Assembly: GCF_037975245.1 (NCBI RefSeq)
Contig: NC_092577.1
Span: 25,355,398-25,419,397 of the forward strand
DNA from: Apostichopus japonicus
Lineage: Eukaryota > Echinodermata > Holothuroidea > Aspidochirotida > Stichopodidae
DNA: 64,000 bases
Direction: 5' to 3'
Made by a program: the position numbers and the translations under genes. Below, one piece after another: positions 54,166 to 64,000 of this stretch (position 1 is its first letter; every line of letters begins with the position of its first letter). The notes beneath the pieces were generated by a model. That model did not search any database. It had not been told where the DNA came from and saw nothing but the letters and a program-made list of their open reading frames with translations.

Positions 54166-57100
54166 GCTTTTTACGTGACCCGCCATGCGGGATACAAAAC
54201 GTCACGGCCAAACGGCACTACCGAACCATCCCATTCTGACAAACGAAACTAAGGTCTAGCGAGCCAAAAAAACATACGCCCGCCGACCTGCAGAGACAAA
54301 ACGCCCAACCCCCCCCACTGAAACATTCAAAAACGTACAGAAGGACGACCCGCACGCAGCGAAACGAAAAACCCCTCCCCAGCACACCAGCGTCCAAAAA
54401 AGGCAGCCCCAGATAAACGGCGAAAATCGCCTTCAATCTGAAGGCGAATGTCGGACTTCACCGCCTCCAGGACTGCCTGCCAACTGGCAAATTTCCCCCT
54501 AAAAACCAAATTACACCTATTCCGCCAAACATGGGGTCTACCCCATATAAAATAAAGCCCTGCCCTACCGACCATGAACGGTCTCCCGTAACACGGTCGG
54601 TCCAGGTCTGGAACCACTCCCATAAGTTGACTACAAAGTAACAATGCCCAAAAACATGAGCAGTACTCTCTAAGCTGTCACAGCCGGTCCTAGGGCACAG
54701 TCCATCACCCAATCGCCAATGATATCTTTTTAGGTTGGTCACCAAGGCACCGTGTGCAACTCTCCATGCAAGATCACGGAGCCTGTAACCATTCAGCTTT
54801 GAATGCACCGAACGCCATACTTCGGCAGAATGACGTCCCTGGACAAAAGTTGCATTCAAGGCCTTATCCCTCAACGAACTGTGAACGAGGGCCGGCTGTG
54901 ACAGGTCAACAGGGGGCAACTCAATCAGAGCGGAGCAGATGACACGCACCACCCTGTTTGGAGTACTACTATGCGGTTCTCTGTTGCTAAACAGCGCCGG
55001 GACCCATCGACGCAGGTGCAAACCGCCCCAAAAACGTAGAAAATATGAACAAGGCAACCCTGGGTCAGTTACCGACGCGGAATAGGGTACACCGCGCCCG
55101 GGTACCACAAGATGGGCGAAACGAAACGATTAATAACAGTGACTTTCCCCAAGATCGAAAGCCAGCGGGTGCCAAAGTTTTCGAGTCTGCTCTGAAATAC
55201 CTCAGCCCTCTCGTTCCAGGTGACATCACAAGGTGCATCGTAGCCGAACCATATACCATTAATTTTGATATTCTGATCCGACCACGACGCACCGAATGGT
55301 AAGTCTCTGTATCTCCAGCTACCAAGACGAAGGCCCTTTGTCTTTTCTGGATTTAACTTCGCCCCGGTAGCTCTCTCAAAAATAGATAGATCCTGCGAGA
55401 GTGCGCGAAAGGAGCCGAGACTCGAAACAATACATGTCATGTCATCTGCATATTGAGCGCATTTCACTTTGGCACCCCCTGGCACAACGAATGGAACAAG
55501 TTTGGAGTCCCTTTCCAAAAGACGAGAGAGGGACTCGCTAAACAAAACAAAGTAATGGAGACAGAGGGCACCCCTGGCGCACCCCCTCTCTACGTTAAAA
55601 ACCTCCGAACAAAACCCATTTACGATAACAGAACTGAAACTTTGTTCATACAAAACAGAAATCCATTTACGAAAATTTGGGTGCAACTGAATCGTCTCCA
55701 ATACATCCACCATGTCAAAGGCCTTCTGCTGGTCCAGAGACAAGTCGCGCATCAACCACAAGTTCTGCTGGATGCAATGACCCTTCACTGCACAAGTCTG
55801 GAGATCACCAACAAGATGCGGCATAGCCAGTGCAAGGCGGTTGCACAAAGCCTTAGCCAGCAACTTGTAGTCCACATTTAGCAAGGTGATCGGACGCTTG
55901 TTACGGGGATCCAAGGGGTCCCCAGACTTGGGCAGCAAAGTAATCATGCCCAGACGTTGACTTTGGTTTAACAGTCCGTTTTGGAAGGCGTCCTCGAAGA
56001 CGGCTCTGATGTCGGGTCCTATTATTGCCCAGAAGGTTCGGTAGAACTCCCTCGGAAGCCCGTCCGAACCCGGGGACTTGCCATTCTTCATCTTCGAAAG
56101 CGCCTTCCAAAGCTCAACGGTGGTTATTCCGCCCCCCAAAATATCATTGACATCGTGGGGAACGGTTTTTGAGATTCCCCTCAATAAATCAGACTGTGCC
56201 GACAAGTCGAAATTGCCACGCGTAAACAAACTCGAATAATACTCTTTATATACGCGGACAATGCCGTGAGGGTCACTGACCACGGTCCCATCGGTAGCGC
56301 GCACAGACGGGACGCGTCTGTCACCCGCCGATGAGCTAACGGACTGGTAAAACCTCAGTGAAGGGCGCTCCTCGGCTTCCACCGCTTCGACACGGGCCCT
56401 GACGCGGGCACCGTGGTACTTTTCATCGAGATACGTCTGCAAAGCGATGACTGCCGAAGGGTCGCCAAACTTCACCTCCGCGCACAGCTTCGAGAATTTC
56501 TCTTCGACGCCGTGCGCGGGTCACGCAATACTGAATTGCGTAGCGTTTGATGCGCAACTTGATATTATCCCACCACTGGGATGTAGAAGCAAAGGCCGGC
56601 TTCAATGTTTGCCATCCTTTGTACCTGGTCTCGAAACCTTGGCGGAATTCTGCCTCGCCAAGAATCCGACAGTTAAGCTTCCATAGGCCCCGCCCGATCG
56701 GGAAAATGGAAGGCAAAACAAAACGTGCTATCACAGTGTCATGGTCAGAGAGCGGACAGCTGAGCGTCTCGCAACTCGAAAATTTAAAACTTACAGGCGC
56801 ATACACTCGATCTATCCTGGAGGCATCTTCTCCGTTAGGCCTCACCCACGTATACACCGTACTACACGGGTGTATACGCCTCCAGACATCGGCTAAAAGG
56901 TGTGCGGAAGTGAATCTGTCCAATTCTGTGATCCCAGCGTCGGGACTAGCAGACACAGAAGCCCCGAGTCTGTCAAGACCCGAGTCTGGGACACAGTTAA
57001 AGTCTCCGACCATGACACATGGAGCACTACCAGGAACAAAGGAAGGCAGTGTGTTAAAAAAATCTCGTCTAGCAGAAGGCCGATTGGGAGCATACACATT

Positions 57101-57329
57101 GCAAAGGGAGATGTTACCCTGTGGATACTTGAAAAGAATGCAAACCAATCGGCCCTCGTGATCCGTCTCCACCCTAGTGGCACAACCCGCCTGACGAGGT
57201 GACAGGAGGATGACAGTGCCACAGGATGAAGACGAACCAAACGAAGCATGCAGCCCACCACCCCACTCATAGGCCCATAGAGGGACATCTTCCAAAATAT
57301 GTGTTTCTTGTAGGCAAACGCAGTCGACC
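54166..57329 (-). mobile_element. Tx1-like LINE copy D, family 1, 5'-truncated, with internal deletions
   Basis: Antisense, 3.16 kb, 3' end CACGTAAAAAGC at 54166. ORF2 is present from the endonuclease (VDCVCLQETHILEDVPLWAY) to the C-terminus. Missing pieces relative to copy B: about 90 bp near 54535, about 190 bp near 55073, about 70 bp near 55740, smaller ones near 55550 and 55707, and a shift near 56500. Parts are open over 468 and 336 codons. The 5' end stops at CAGTCGACC, codons before which would be the first 30 of ORF2. No target duplication was found. Confidence 0.85.
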
Positions 57330-57593
57330 CAGTAAGCAAAATCCCGCGGGCCGCCGGTGGCCATAGGCGGCTCACTAGCGGCAGCGGCCAGCCGGTAGAG
57401 GACCACTGATGGACCGCTGAGGGTTGTATACATCGGGGCAATGCTTTGAAAATTGCATCATGGGTAACTGCCATGATTGGCGCCAAGATTGTACTTTTTA
57501 GTTTTTCGTTGTAATGCGCAGACAGACTGGCAGATATAGGCGCTACCGTACTGTTGTACGTGAAGGCAGTGAAGAATCGCTCGTATATCGCGT
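57330..57593. other. Unassigned GC-rich then AT-rich stretch beside LINE D
   Basis: Starts CAGTAAGCAAAATCCCGCGG and contains GGCCGCCGGTGGCC-type words, then AT-rich DNA. No protein or known repeat recognised. It could be the target of LINE D or a separate small element. Confidence 0.3.
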
Positions 57594-57606
57594 TCACGTA
57601 AAAAGC
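57594..57606 (+). mobile_element. 13-bp LINE 3'-end tag
   Basis: TCACGTAAAAAGC followed by AC, the family-1/2 LINE terminus with no LINE body before it. No target duplication could be shown, so it may be a micro-insertion or the remnant of a deleted copy. Confidence 0.4.
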
Positions 57607-57607
57607 A

Positions 57608-58400
57608 CTCTCCGTCTTGACAAAACAAAAGGTATATGTGACCAAATAAACGTAATTATAGTAGTCTAAAAACTATTTTTGTCAACATTTATTAGTTGCT
57701 AGAAACGTAAGCTGGCATTTAGAAGAAATAAATAATGTCATTCGCTTTTAGCCTTGGTAAGCGTAACGTTAGGCTAGGTTAGGCCCCTACTCCATAGGTT
57801 GCACATAACGTAGGCTATGCACATCCAGTGCACTATTTTGACTAAAGTCAACAGGCCTAGCATTTAGTGTGCGGTGACGGTTTACGTAGCCTATGTGTTA
57901 GTCGCCTAGTGTATGTAGTTTGTAGCCTAGTATAGGCCTAACATGTTTTGTTTTTTTAAGGTTTAAATTATAAGGCGTAGGCCTACCTACTATATTATGT
58001 TTCGTTGTGACTATTCCTACGAAAATTTTAGCATGAATAGGCCTAGGCCCAAAGTGTTATTTCAAAACCTGAGACCTAGCCTATGTTTAATTTTGTATTG
58101 CACACAATGACACAAACGTATATATATAAATTGCATGTGCACTAAAGTTTGTTCTTACACTGTCAGAAAACTCCTGACAAAATAGAGCATGCAATTTAAA
58201 TTTATATGATTTAACAAGAGCCAAAAATTTAGACAACGTCAAAAGCGAATGTTGCCAATTTGATTGCAAATGCTTCTTGGATAAAATAGTAATATTAATA
58301 ATGGATGGTTTTAGCAAGGGAAAACTTTTCATGGAATAAGCAAGGATTAGATAAAGCTACAGTACATAATCTGTCCAGCTCTCCTTACTAATGAGCACAT
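57608..58400. other. Non-coding AT-rich stretch
   Basis: Many 'TAGGCCTA' and 'GTTAGGCTA' words, as elsewhere in the unique DNA of this window. No gene. Confidence 0.5.
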
Positions 58401-58407
58401 GCTAGTA

Positions 58408-58640
58408 TGCAGCTGGGCTCGAAATTAACGGTCGTCTGCTTGTCCCTGACAAGTGATTTTGGCTGGGACAATCATTATTTATTTTCTGGTTGTCAGCGGC
58501 ACAACCACTTGCCTACCTACGCACTTACGCTAACAAACAACAAGCCTAAAAAACATACACAGGGCTCGACATTAACGATTGCCCGGGGCAAGTAAAACAC
58601 ACGAGCGAGCAAGCTCTCTCTTATTCTCAATTGCCCGAAT
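58408..58640. repeat. Two diverged copies of a GGGCTCGA-ATTAACG repeat
   Basis: GGGCTCGAAATTAACGGTCG at 58413 and GGGCTCGACATTAACGATTG at 58562, each followed by a CTTGTCC/TTGCCC and GACAAGTG/GGCAAGT pair. They are about 148 bp apart. I recall similar sequence as a dispersed repeat in several animals, but cannot name it. Confidence 0.5.
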
Positions 58641-58998
58641 GGGCAAGTGGTAACTCCGTTTGAAAAAAGGAACGATACATTACGAAACATTGAATCAACA
58701 TCGACAGCAATCAAAAAATATTCACACTGCATATATAGCAGCGCCCCTCGAATGTACATTAATTTTATTCTTATAAATGCAAGTGGTAGTGATATGTGTT
58801 GTAACGATTTGTGAACCACTTAACGCATGCTTTATCACAAATTATGTATAACAACAAACAATGGCTGTTAACGCTTAGCGAGACCAAATATCATCATTCG
58901 CGAAATTCTGTATAGCATCCGTATATTTTGCAATAATAAAATTTTAGCACAATACTTTCGGATGTGATAGAGAATCGCGGTAAGTAACGAATCAGAAT

Positions 58999-59390
58999 CA
59001 GTGGCAGAGCGTCCATACAGTCGGGGGGGGGGGCGGGGCGGATGCCCCCCCTGACGGACTCAAATGGACTGCTGGCGCCCTTTTCAGCTTTTTACTACTT
59101 TTCACTTATTCGCGATCGATTATTGACTTTTTTATTGCGCTCTCATCTACCTATTGACATTTGTCACATTTTGTTGGTGTAATTTTCTGACAAAATGGCG
59201 ATGACACCTATTTATTCTTCATTTATCTGCAAATTAGCAAGGCCCGGGAAGGGTCATTTCCTGCTATCTAGGGAGTATCTTTACTCAAAAAATGTGTGTA
59301 CGCTCTGCGTCAACCTGTGGTGGCGCTCCGCTTAGTGCCAAAAGCGACCATTCTCGCCCCCTCTGACCAATACCCCTAGCTCCGCCACTG
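58999..59390. mobile_element. hAT-type MITE, 392 bp, 8-bp target duplication
   Basis: Begins CAGTGGCAGAGC and ends GCTCCGCCACTG, inverted repeats matching at 11 of 12 bases and of the CAGTGGCGG type used by hAT elements. ATCAGAAT is repeated exactly on each side (58991-58998 and 59391-59398), the 8-bp duplication expected for hAT. No coding sequence. A G-run of 11 lies near 59023. Confidence 0.92.
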
Positions 59391-59524
59391 ATCAGAATGG
59401 TCGATCTATATCTAACATGGGCACACACACATGTTTGCAACACTTGATTATGCTACAAAATCTGTGATTGGCTGGTGAAAACAAGATATATTTTGTAGGC
59501 CCAGCAAATAATATTGACACATAA

Positions 59525-59715
59525 AAATATACCAAAATACTAAACATATTGTTGGTTGTACACAAAACTTTTGAAGGTCATATGGAGGTCATTTAAGGTC
59601 AAATTTATAAACATTGTTGGATCTACACGAAACTTGGTACATATAGGTAACATTTAGTGGCGAAAATTTGGATGGTCATATGGAGGTCAAATTACTGAAC
59701 ATTGTTGGATGTGTC
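59525..59715. repeat. Tandem repeat rich in AGGTCA words
   Basis: ACATTGTTGGATCTACACGA and GGTCATATGGAGGTCA recur three times between 59525 and 59715, spaced about 60-110 bp, giving at least five AGGTCA half-sites in one orientation (for example GAAGGTCATATGGAGGTCAT and TTAAGGTCAAA). Confidence 0.7.
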
Positions 59716-60161
59716 ATAATCAGGGATGTATTAGTCTTACGTATTTATACGGAAATCCGTTTTTTTTTAATTCCAATAAAGTTCCACAAAATTGTACGAA
59801 TATCAAATACACAACGTGGCAAAACATGCCTGGCCCGTTGCAGCAAGCTAACTTCAATTTTCACTCATCGATCAACCAAAATACCATTTCCTGTTACACA
59901 TCGCATTGCACTGTACAACATTGTGCCATGTGAACATCGTTGCGTACGTGCGAACTTCAAATCGCCATAGCTCATTTCTGTCCTTGAAAAACCTTGCCTA
60001 ATTCACGTTGATTGGACTGCTATTTAATATCTTCGTAACTGCTGGTGCTCGACATAAGTTTCAAATTAACGCTTGTGATATTTTGAATAGTTTTCCGGGG
60101 TTTATTTTGGGCTGCACTTACATCCCTGCATAATCTATTTTTTACTTATAGATTGTCTAAC

Positions 60162-62244
60162 ATGGATATCTGTCTAAGCAATCGACAAAAGCGCAGACGG
60201 ATTGTAGCCGAAGTTAATCGCCACATCAATAGCTTGACAGAGTCAGTTCATATTGATGTGGAAACAGATGTACCCATTGAACCAGATATATATCAACAGC
60301 ATAACTTGGAATATGATTCATGTGCCGCCCACCCCAGTCCAGTGTCTGAGCAAGCGCACCTACCACCTGTTGCTCATAACTTGCATGGGGAACAGGAACA
60401 TGTTCAATGTAATGATTCAGGATCAGACGTTAAGCATGAAGTACATGTACCAGCATCGGACCAGAGTTCCGATCATTCTGATGATCACTTGGCACCACCA
60501 TTTGATTCTTCATCAGCATCTAGTGACTCCAACAATGAAACCGATTTGAAGGAGGAGTTAGTTCAGTGGGCAAACAATCATAACATTACACACACTGCAA
60601 TAACTGATTTATTAAAGGTCCTTAAAAAATACCACCCAGAGTTACCTAAGCAGCCCAGAACACTCTTAGACACAAGTACCACTTATACAACTGTGTCTCT
60701 TTCTGGAGGACAATATTATCACTTTGGGGTGAAAGCAGGAGTAGTGGCCAAGCTACCTGAAATGGCCAATGTTGCAGAGTATCAGGAACTAACGATTCAG
60801 GTTAATATTGATGGTCTTCCTCTATTCAAGAGCTCGAATAATCAATTCTGGCCAATATTGGGCATGCTAACAAATTGTGACTTGAAAAAACCCTTTCTTA
60901 TTGGCCTTTTTTATGGTCTAACAAAACCAGCCGACCTTCATTTTCTGGATGAGTTTGTTGCAGAAGCAAAGAAATTACAAAGTGATGGGTTCATGTATAA
61001 TGAACAACACCTAACTATCAAAATATCAGCAATAGTTTGTGATACTCCGGCCCGTGCACTCATCAAAAATATAAAGGGACACAGTGGGTATTATGGCTGT
61101 GATAAATGTATCCAACGTGGACTTTGGCTAGAGAAAGTCACATTTCCTCAAACCAATGCAAATCTGCGGACCAATGCTTCTTTCATTGCCATGACGAATA
61201 AAGAACATCACCTGGGTACAACCCCACTCTCTGAATTAAACATTGGAATGATTACTGCATTTCCTGCAGATTATATGCATCTTGTTCGTTTGGGTGTTAT
61301 GAGACGTTTATTAAAATTTTGGACAAAGGGTCCATTGAGAACAAGGTTAGGACCAAGAGTTGTTAAGGCAATATCAGTCAAATGTCTAGGGCTCCGCACC
61401 TACATCCCTTCTGAATTTGCACGGAAACCAAGAGATTTAAAAGACATTGATCGATGGAAGGCCACTGAATTTAGAGAGTTTCTACTGTATACTGGCCCAG
61501 TTGCTTTGCTTGGTAGTTTATGTGATGAGTTGTACCACAATTTCATGCTTCTCTCCATAGCTATGCTCCTTTTACTCAATCCAAGGTATTGCTTACATTA
61601 TTGTCAGTATGCTCATGAACTATTGGTTTTATTTGTGCAACATTATGGACAGTTATACGGTCAAGATATGATCACATATAATGTACATGGACTGGTCCAT
61701 CTTTCAGATGAGGTAAAGCGGTTTGGTTCACTGGATAACATCTCATGTTTTCCATTTGAGAACTACTTAGGACAACTGAAGAGAAAGGTGAGAAAGCCGT
61801 CATCACCATTAGAGCAAGTAATTCGCCGTATCTCTGAGCAAAGCCAGTCACATGAAACATCTGTCAAACCATTTGCACTAAGAAAGCCACATTGTGGAGG
61901 CCCTATACCAAGGGAAGTCTTAGTGTCTAGCGAATACAAGGAACTTCAGACAAATAAATATACATTGAACATTGCAGCAGGTAACAACTGTGTACAAATT
62001 GGTAGCCACATTGCACTTGTTCGTAACTTTTGCACAATAGACCAGAATGACTGTTGTGCATGAGCGATTTGCACGTAGGGAGGATTTCTTCCAGTATCCA
62101 TTGCCATCAAGCCATATTGGAGTTTACAAAGTGTCACACTTGTGCAGTATACTTGAACATACACTTGTAAGAGACATACTGAAAAAGTATGTCATGCTTC
62201 CTCATCGAAATGCATATATAGCTATTCCTCTTCTTCATTGTTGA
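60162..62244 (+). pseudogene. CACTA/EnSpm-like DDE transposase, one frame change near the end
   Basis: ATG 60162 opens MDICLSNRQKRRRIVAEVNR; the frame is open for 633 codons to 62063 and the last about 60 codons lie in another frame (ERFARREDFFQYPLPSSHIG to YIAIPLLHC, ending 62244), so one small shift near 62045 removes the normal end. After a low-complexity acidic N-terminus come candidate catalytic residues: Asp in QVNIDGLPLF (residue 217 from this ATG), Asp in VCDTPARALI (294), zinc pair CDKC (313/316), D(2)H motif PADYMHLV (370/373) and Glu in FPFENYLGQL (533). These match the Tnp2-like CACTA group. The gene has no intron in this part. AATAAA follows at 62300. The N-terminal zinc ribbon of the gene at 53.4 kb is not obvious here. 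Likely a recently inactivated transposon gene. Confidence 0.7.
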
Positions 62245-62299
62245 ACATTAGATGACGGTTCTCTACTGTGAATGCTGTGCACCTACTGCAGGATGTTTG

Positions 62300-62305
62300 A
62301 ATAAA
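62300..62305 (+). terminator. Polyadenylation signal AATAAA
   Basis: Canonical hexamer 56 bases after the last codon of the CACTA-like gene's displaced C-terminal frame, consistent with that frame being the original end. Confidence 0.45.
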
Positions 62306-62430
62306 AACTAATTAGCACAGTACTGTAAAGGGCAGGAATTGTAACTTCATATACACTCTGAAAGTTTCCATTGGATTTGTAATGGACCTTTACCATACTA
62401 TGGTTTTTTGTTGATCCCTTCTAGTACAGT

Positions 62431-63828
62431 ATGACGTCATATGCAATTGTAATCTTTACTGGACAAGGTGAAGTGGCATTAGTACCAGAAGTATGGTGTA
62501 TTGGGACAGACCTCTGCTATTGGCCACCATATAAGACGATGCTTAGATTCGAAAAGGCAGTTCACTCTTGTCAGCCACCTTCCGAACAGTGGAGCAAGCA
62601 TAAGATCCGGATTTTGTCAACTACCGGTGAGTAAACCTTAACGACAATACTATATGAACTTCATTTAAGCAAGTTGTCAAGCATGTTAAAGTAACCAACT
62701 CATCGTATCATCTGGGTGCTAAGTTGCTAACTATCCTCATAAGAGTGTACACGCCGCCCCCCCCCCCTAAAAAAATGATGATAATAATAAATTGTAAGTA
62801 GTTTGATCTAGTATCTTAAAAGTGTGGCTCTTTTGATTATCATGTTACAGATTCCTACGAGAAGGCATGCAGGCTGGTTAGAAAAGCAGAAGACACCTCA
62901 GATATACAAACAGATGCCAATGATAACCCAGCAAACCCACCATGCAGAAAGCGGAAAAGAAGGTATTGCAATTTTTTATTCCAATCCAAAGGGAAATGTA
63001 ATACATGCATTCATACCAGTGTGCATGTGTATATATGTGTGATGCTTTGGTTGTGACATGATAGCTCAACCGTGCCTGATCAGGTCAAGATCATAAAAAG
63101 GCAGGCTAGTTACCTTTTTGCAATTTACAGCCAATTAAGTAGCTTGGGGCTCCTTACAGTGTGTACAGAACATTTTGATATGTTTGCCCGCTTCGTGTGT
63201 AGTGCTGTTTCTTTCTGGTGGTATTGTCGTCAGATGTCATTTGTGCCAAATGTTACATAGTTCACTTTGTAATGATAAATGAAGCTCAAAGAATATATTG
63301 TTAAGATATGATTTTACAGAATAAAAATCATAATTTATCAAACTAAACTATGAATATATTTTTAAACTCTGAATCACTCAAAATATAGGTTTAGAAGCAG
63401 CTTGAAAGGACTGGAAATTATCATGCACAGTATAGTGCGCAAAATGTTCCTCACTCAATATGCACCTACTATTAGTGGCACTTTGTTAGATAATGTCAAG
63501 TTACCTTTAAGAAAAGCATTGGCCTATTGGAACAGCATATATGTAATGTACATGTATACATTTTCGGAATTTATATTTTTCAGGAGCCGGTACATTTCAG
63601 ACTCGGATGAATCTGACGACACTGTCCCAAATGAATTTGCTGAACCATCTTCACCACCACCTTGCCCAAGTCCATCGTTGCTTTCTTTACCATTACTACC
63701 TATAGTTCCACCCGCCTTGCCTCCTACCTCAGACACCAGATCTGTTTCACTGCCATTACCAAGCCACACACCATCTGGGACGACTATCTCCAGTCCAGAT
63801 AATGACCGGGTACCATCAACTGTAGCTG
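62431..63828 (+). CDS. Three-exon companion gene (DUF4806-like N-terminal region), continues beyond
   Basis: Exon 62431-62626 (MTSYAIVIFTGQGEVALVPE, CYWPPYKT, ending STT-G/GTGAGT, phase 1), exon 62851-62962 (after TTACAG; SYEKACRLVRKAEDTSDIQT, ending KRKR-AG/GTATTG, phase 2), exon 63584-63828 (after TTTTTCAG; SRYISDSDESDDTVPNEFAE, then a Pro/Ser-rich run, ending GCTG/GTATGT, phase 1). All three joins keep one open frame, which is strong evidence for a real spliced gene. The first exon ('Y.IV.F......VAVVP..W......CYWPPYK') resembles a family found in many copies in invertebrates, often with a C-terminal DUF4806 domain. That domain would lie beyond the window. It lies 190 bases after the CACTA-like gene in the same direction and may be the second gene of the same transposon. 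Confidence 0.65.
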
Positions 63829-64000
63829 GTATGTGTGATGATTATTGGTTCCTTGCTTTAGCAAAAGGAACCTATGTAGTCAAGTTGGCGTGTGTGTGTA
63901 TGTGTGCGTCTGTGATTCCTGACCTTAGGTATGCTCTAACTCAATATGGGAAAGGTGCATGAAAGCCATACTTTTTCCTATAGATCCGCCATAGTAAGAA
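63829..64000. other. Start of the next intron, window end
   Basis: Intron sequence after the third exon; no further exon before 64000. Confidence 0.4.

Noticed and set aside
54166-57606. Same inverted motif at both sides of LINE D
   Set aside because: The right tag is only 13 bp with no duplication matching the left flank, and D's 5' end breaks off 265 bases before it.
1-64000. CRISPR arrays, bacterial operons, ribosomal RNA or tRNA genes
   Set aside because: None seen on either strand. The repeats present lack regular spacers, and the coding features are eukaryotic.

Overview
This is animal nuclear DNA with no bacterial features. Genes carry introns with GT/AG borders, the unique DNA is AT-rich, and almost every recognisable coding stretch belongs to a mobile element or to a gene family derived from one. 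The mix (Tx1/L1-like LINEs, Ty3/Gypsy relics, CACTA-like, Kolobok-like, FLYWCH/MULE-like and hAT-like DNA elements, a P2X7-type C-terminal domain, tandem AGGTCA repeats) suggests a marine invertebrate, perhaps an echinoderm or other deuterostome. The species is inferred, not shown.

Layout. 1-14586: one sense-strand Tx1-like LINE (copy A) cut twice. A 6.47-kb element (2258-8729) carrying a chromo-barrel-like gene and a DDE transposase-like gene splits it at one exact point. An almost complete antisense LINE (copy B, 9744-14423, ORF2 open for 1130 codons) sits in its 3' UTR with a 17-bp target duplication. 14.6-19.3 kb: a decayed FLYWCH zinc-finger/MULE-type transposase gene and possible further exons. 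19.7-27.4 kb: Ty3/Gypsy relics broken up by LINEs I and C. 27.7-29.7 kb: LINE E, itself invaded by LINE F and a 441-bp MITE. 30-32.2 kb: non-coding, with a palindromic repeat field. 32.2-36.9 kb: a Gypsy relic holding LINE G, then LINE H. 37.8-41.5 kb: exons of unknown type and a spliced gene with a P2X7-like C-terminal domain. 44.3-51 kb: two related, Kolobok-like transposase-derived genes. 53.4-54 kb: start of a CACTA-like gene. 54.2-57.3 kb: LINE D. 59 kb: a hAT-type MITE with a perfect 8-bp duplication. 60.2-63.8 kb: a CACTA-like transposase gene followed by a correctly phased three-exon companion gene.

How the parts relate. Two LINE families are present. Family 1 is copies A, B, C, D, E; family 2 is F, G, H, I and fragment J. 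They share the 3' end CACGTAAAAAGC, usually followed by AC. Their nesting gives an order of events: A, then B and the 6.47-kb element inside it; E, then F and the MITE inside E; Gypsy relics, then LINEs C and G inside them. Very short pieces of the same LINE 3' end (about 10-21 bp) also occur alone with target duplications. Ordinary single-copy host genes were not recognised with confidence.
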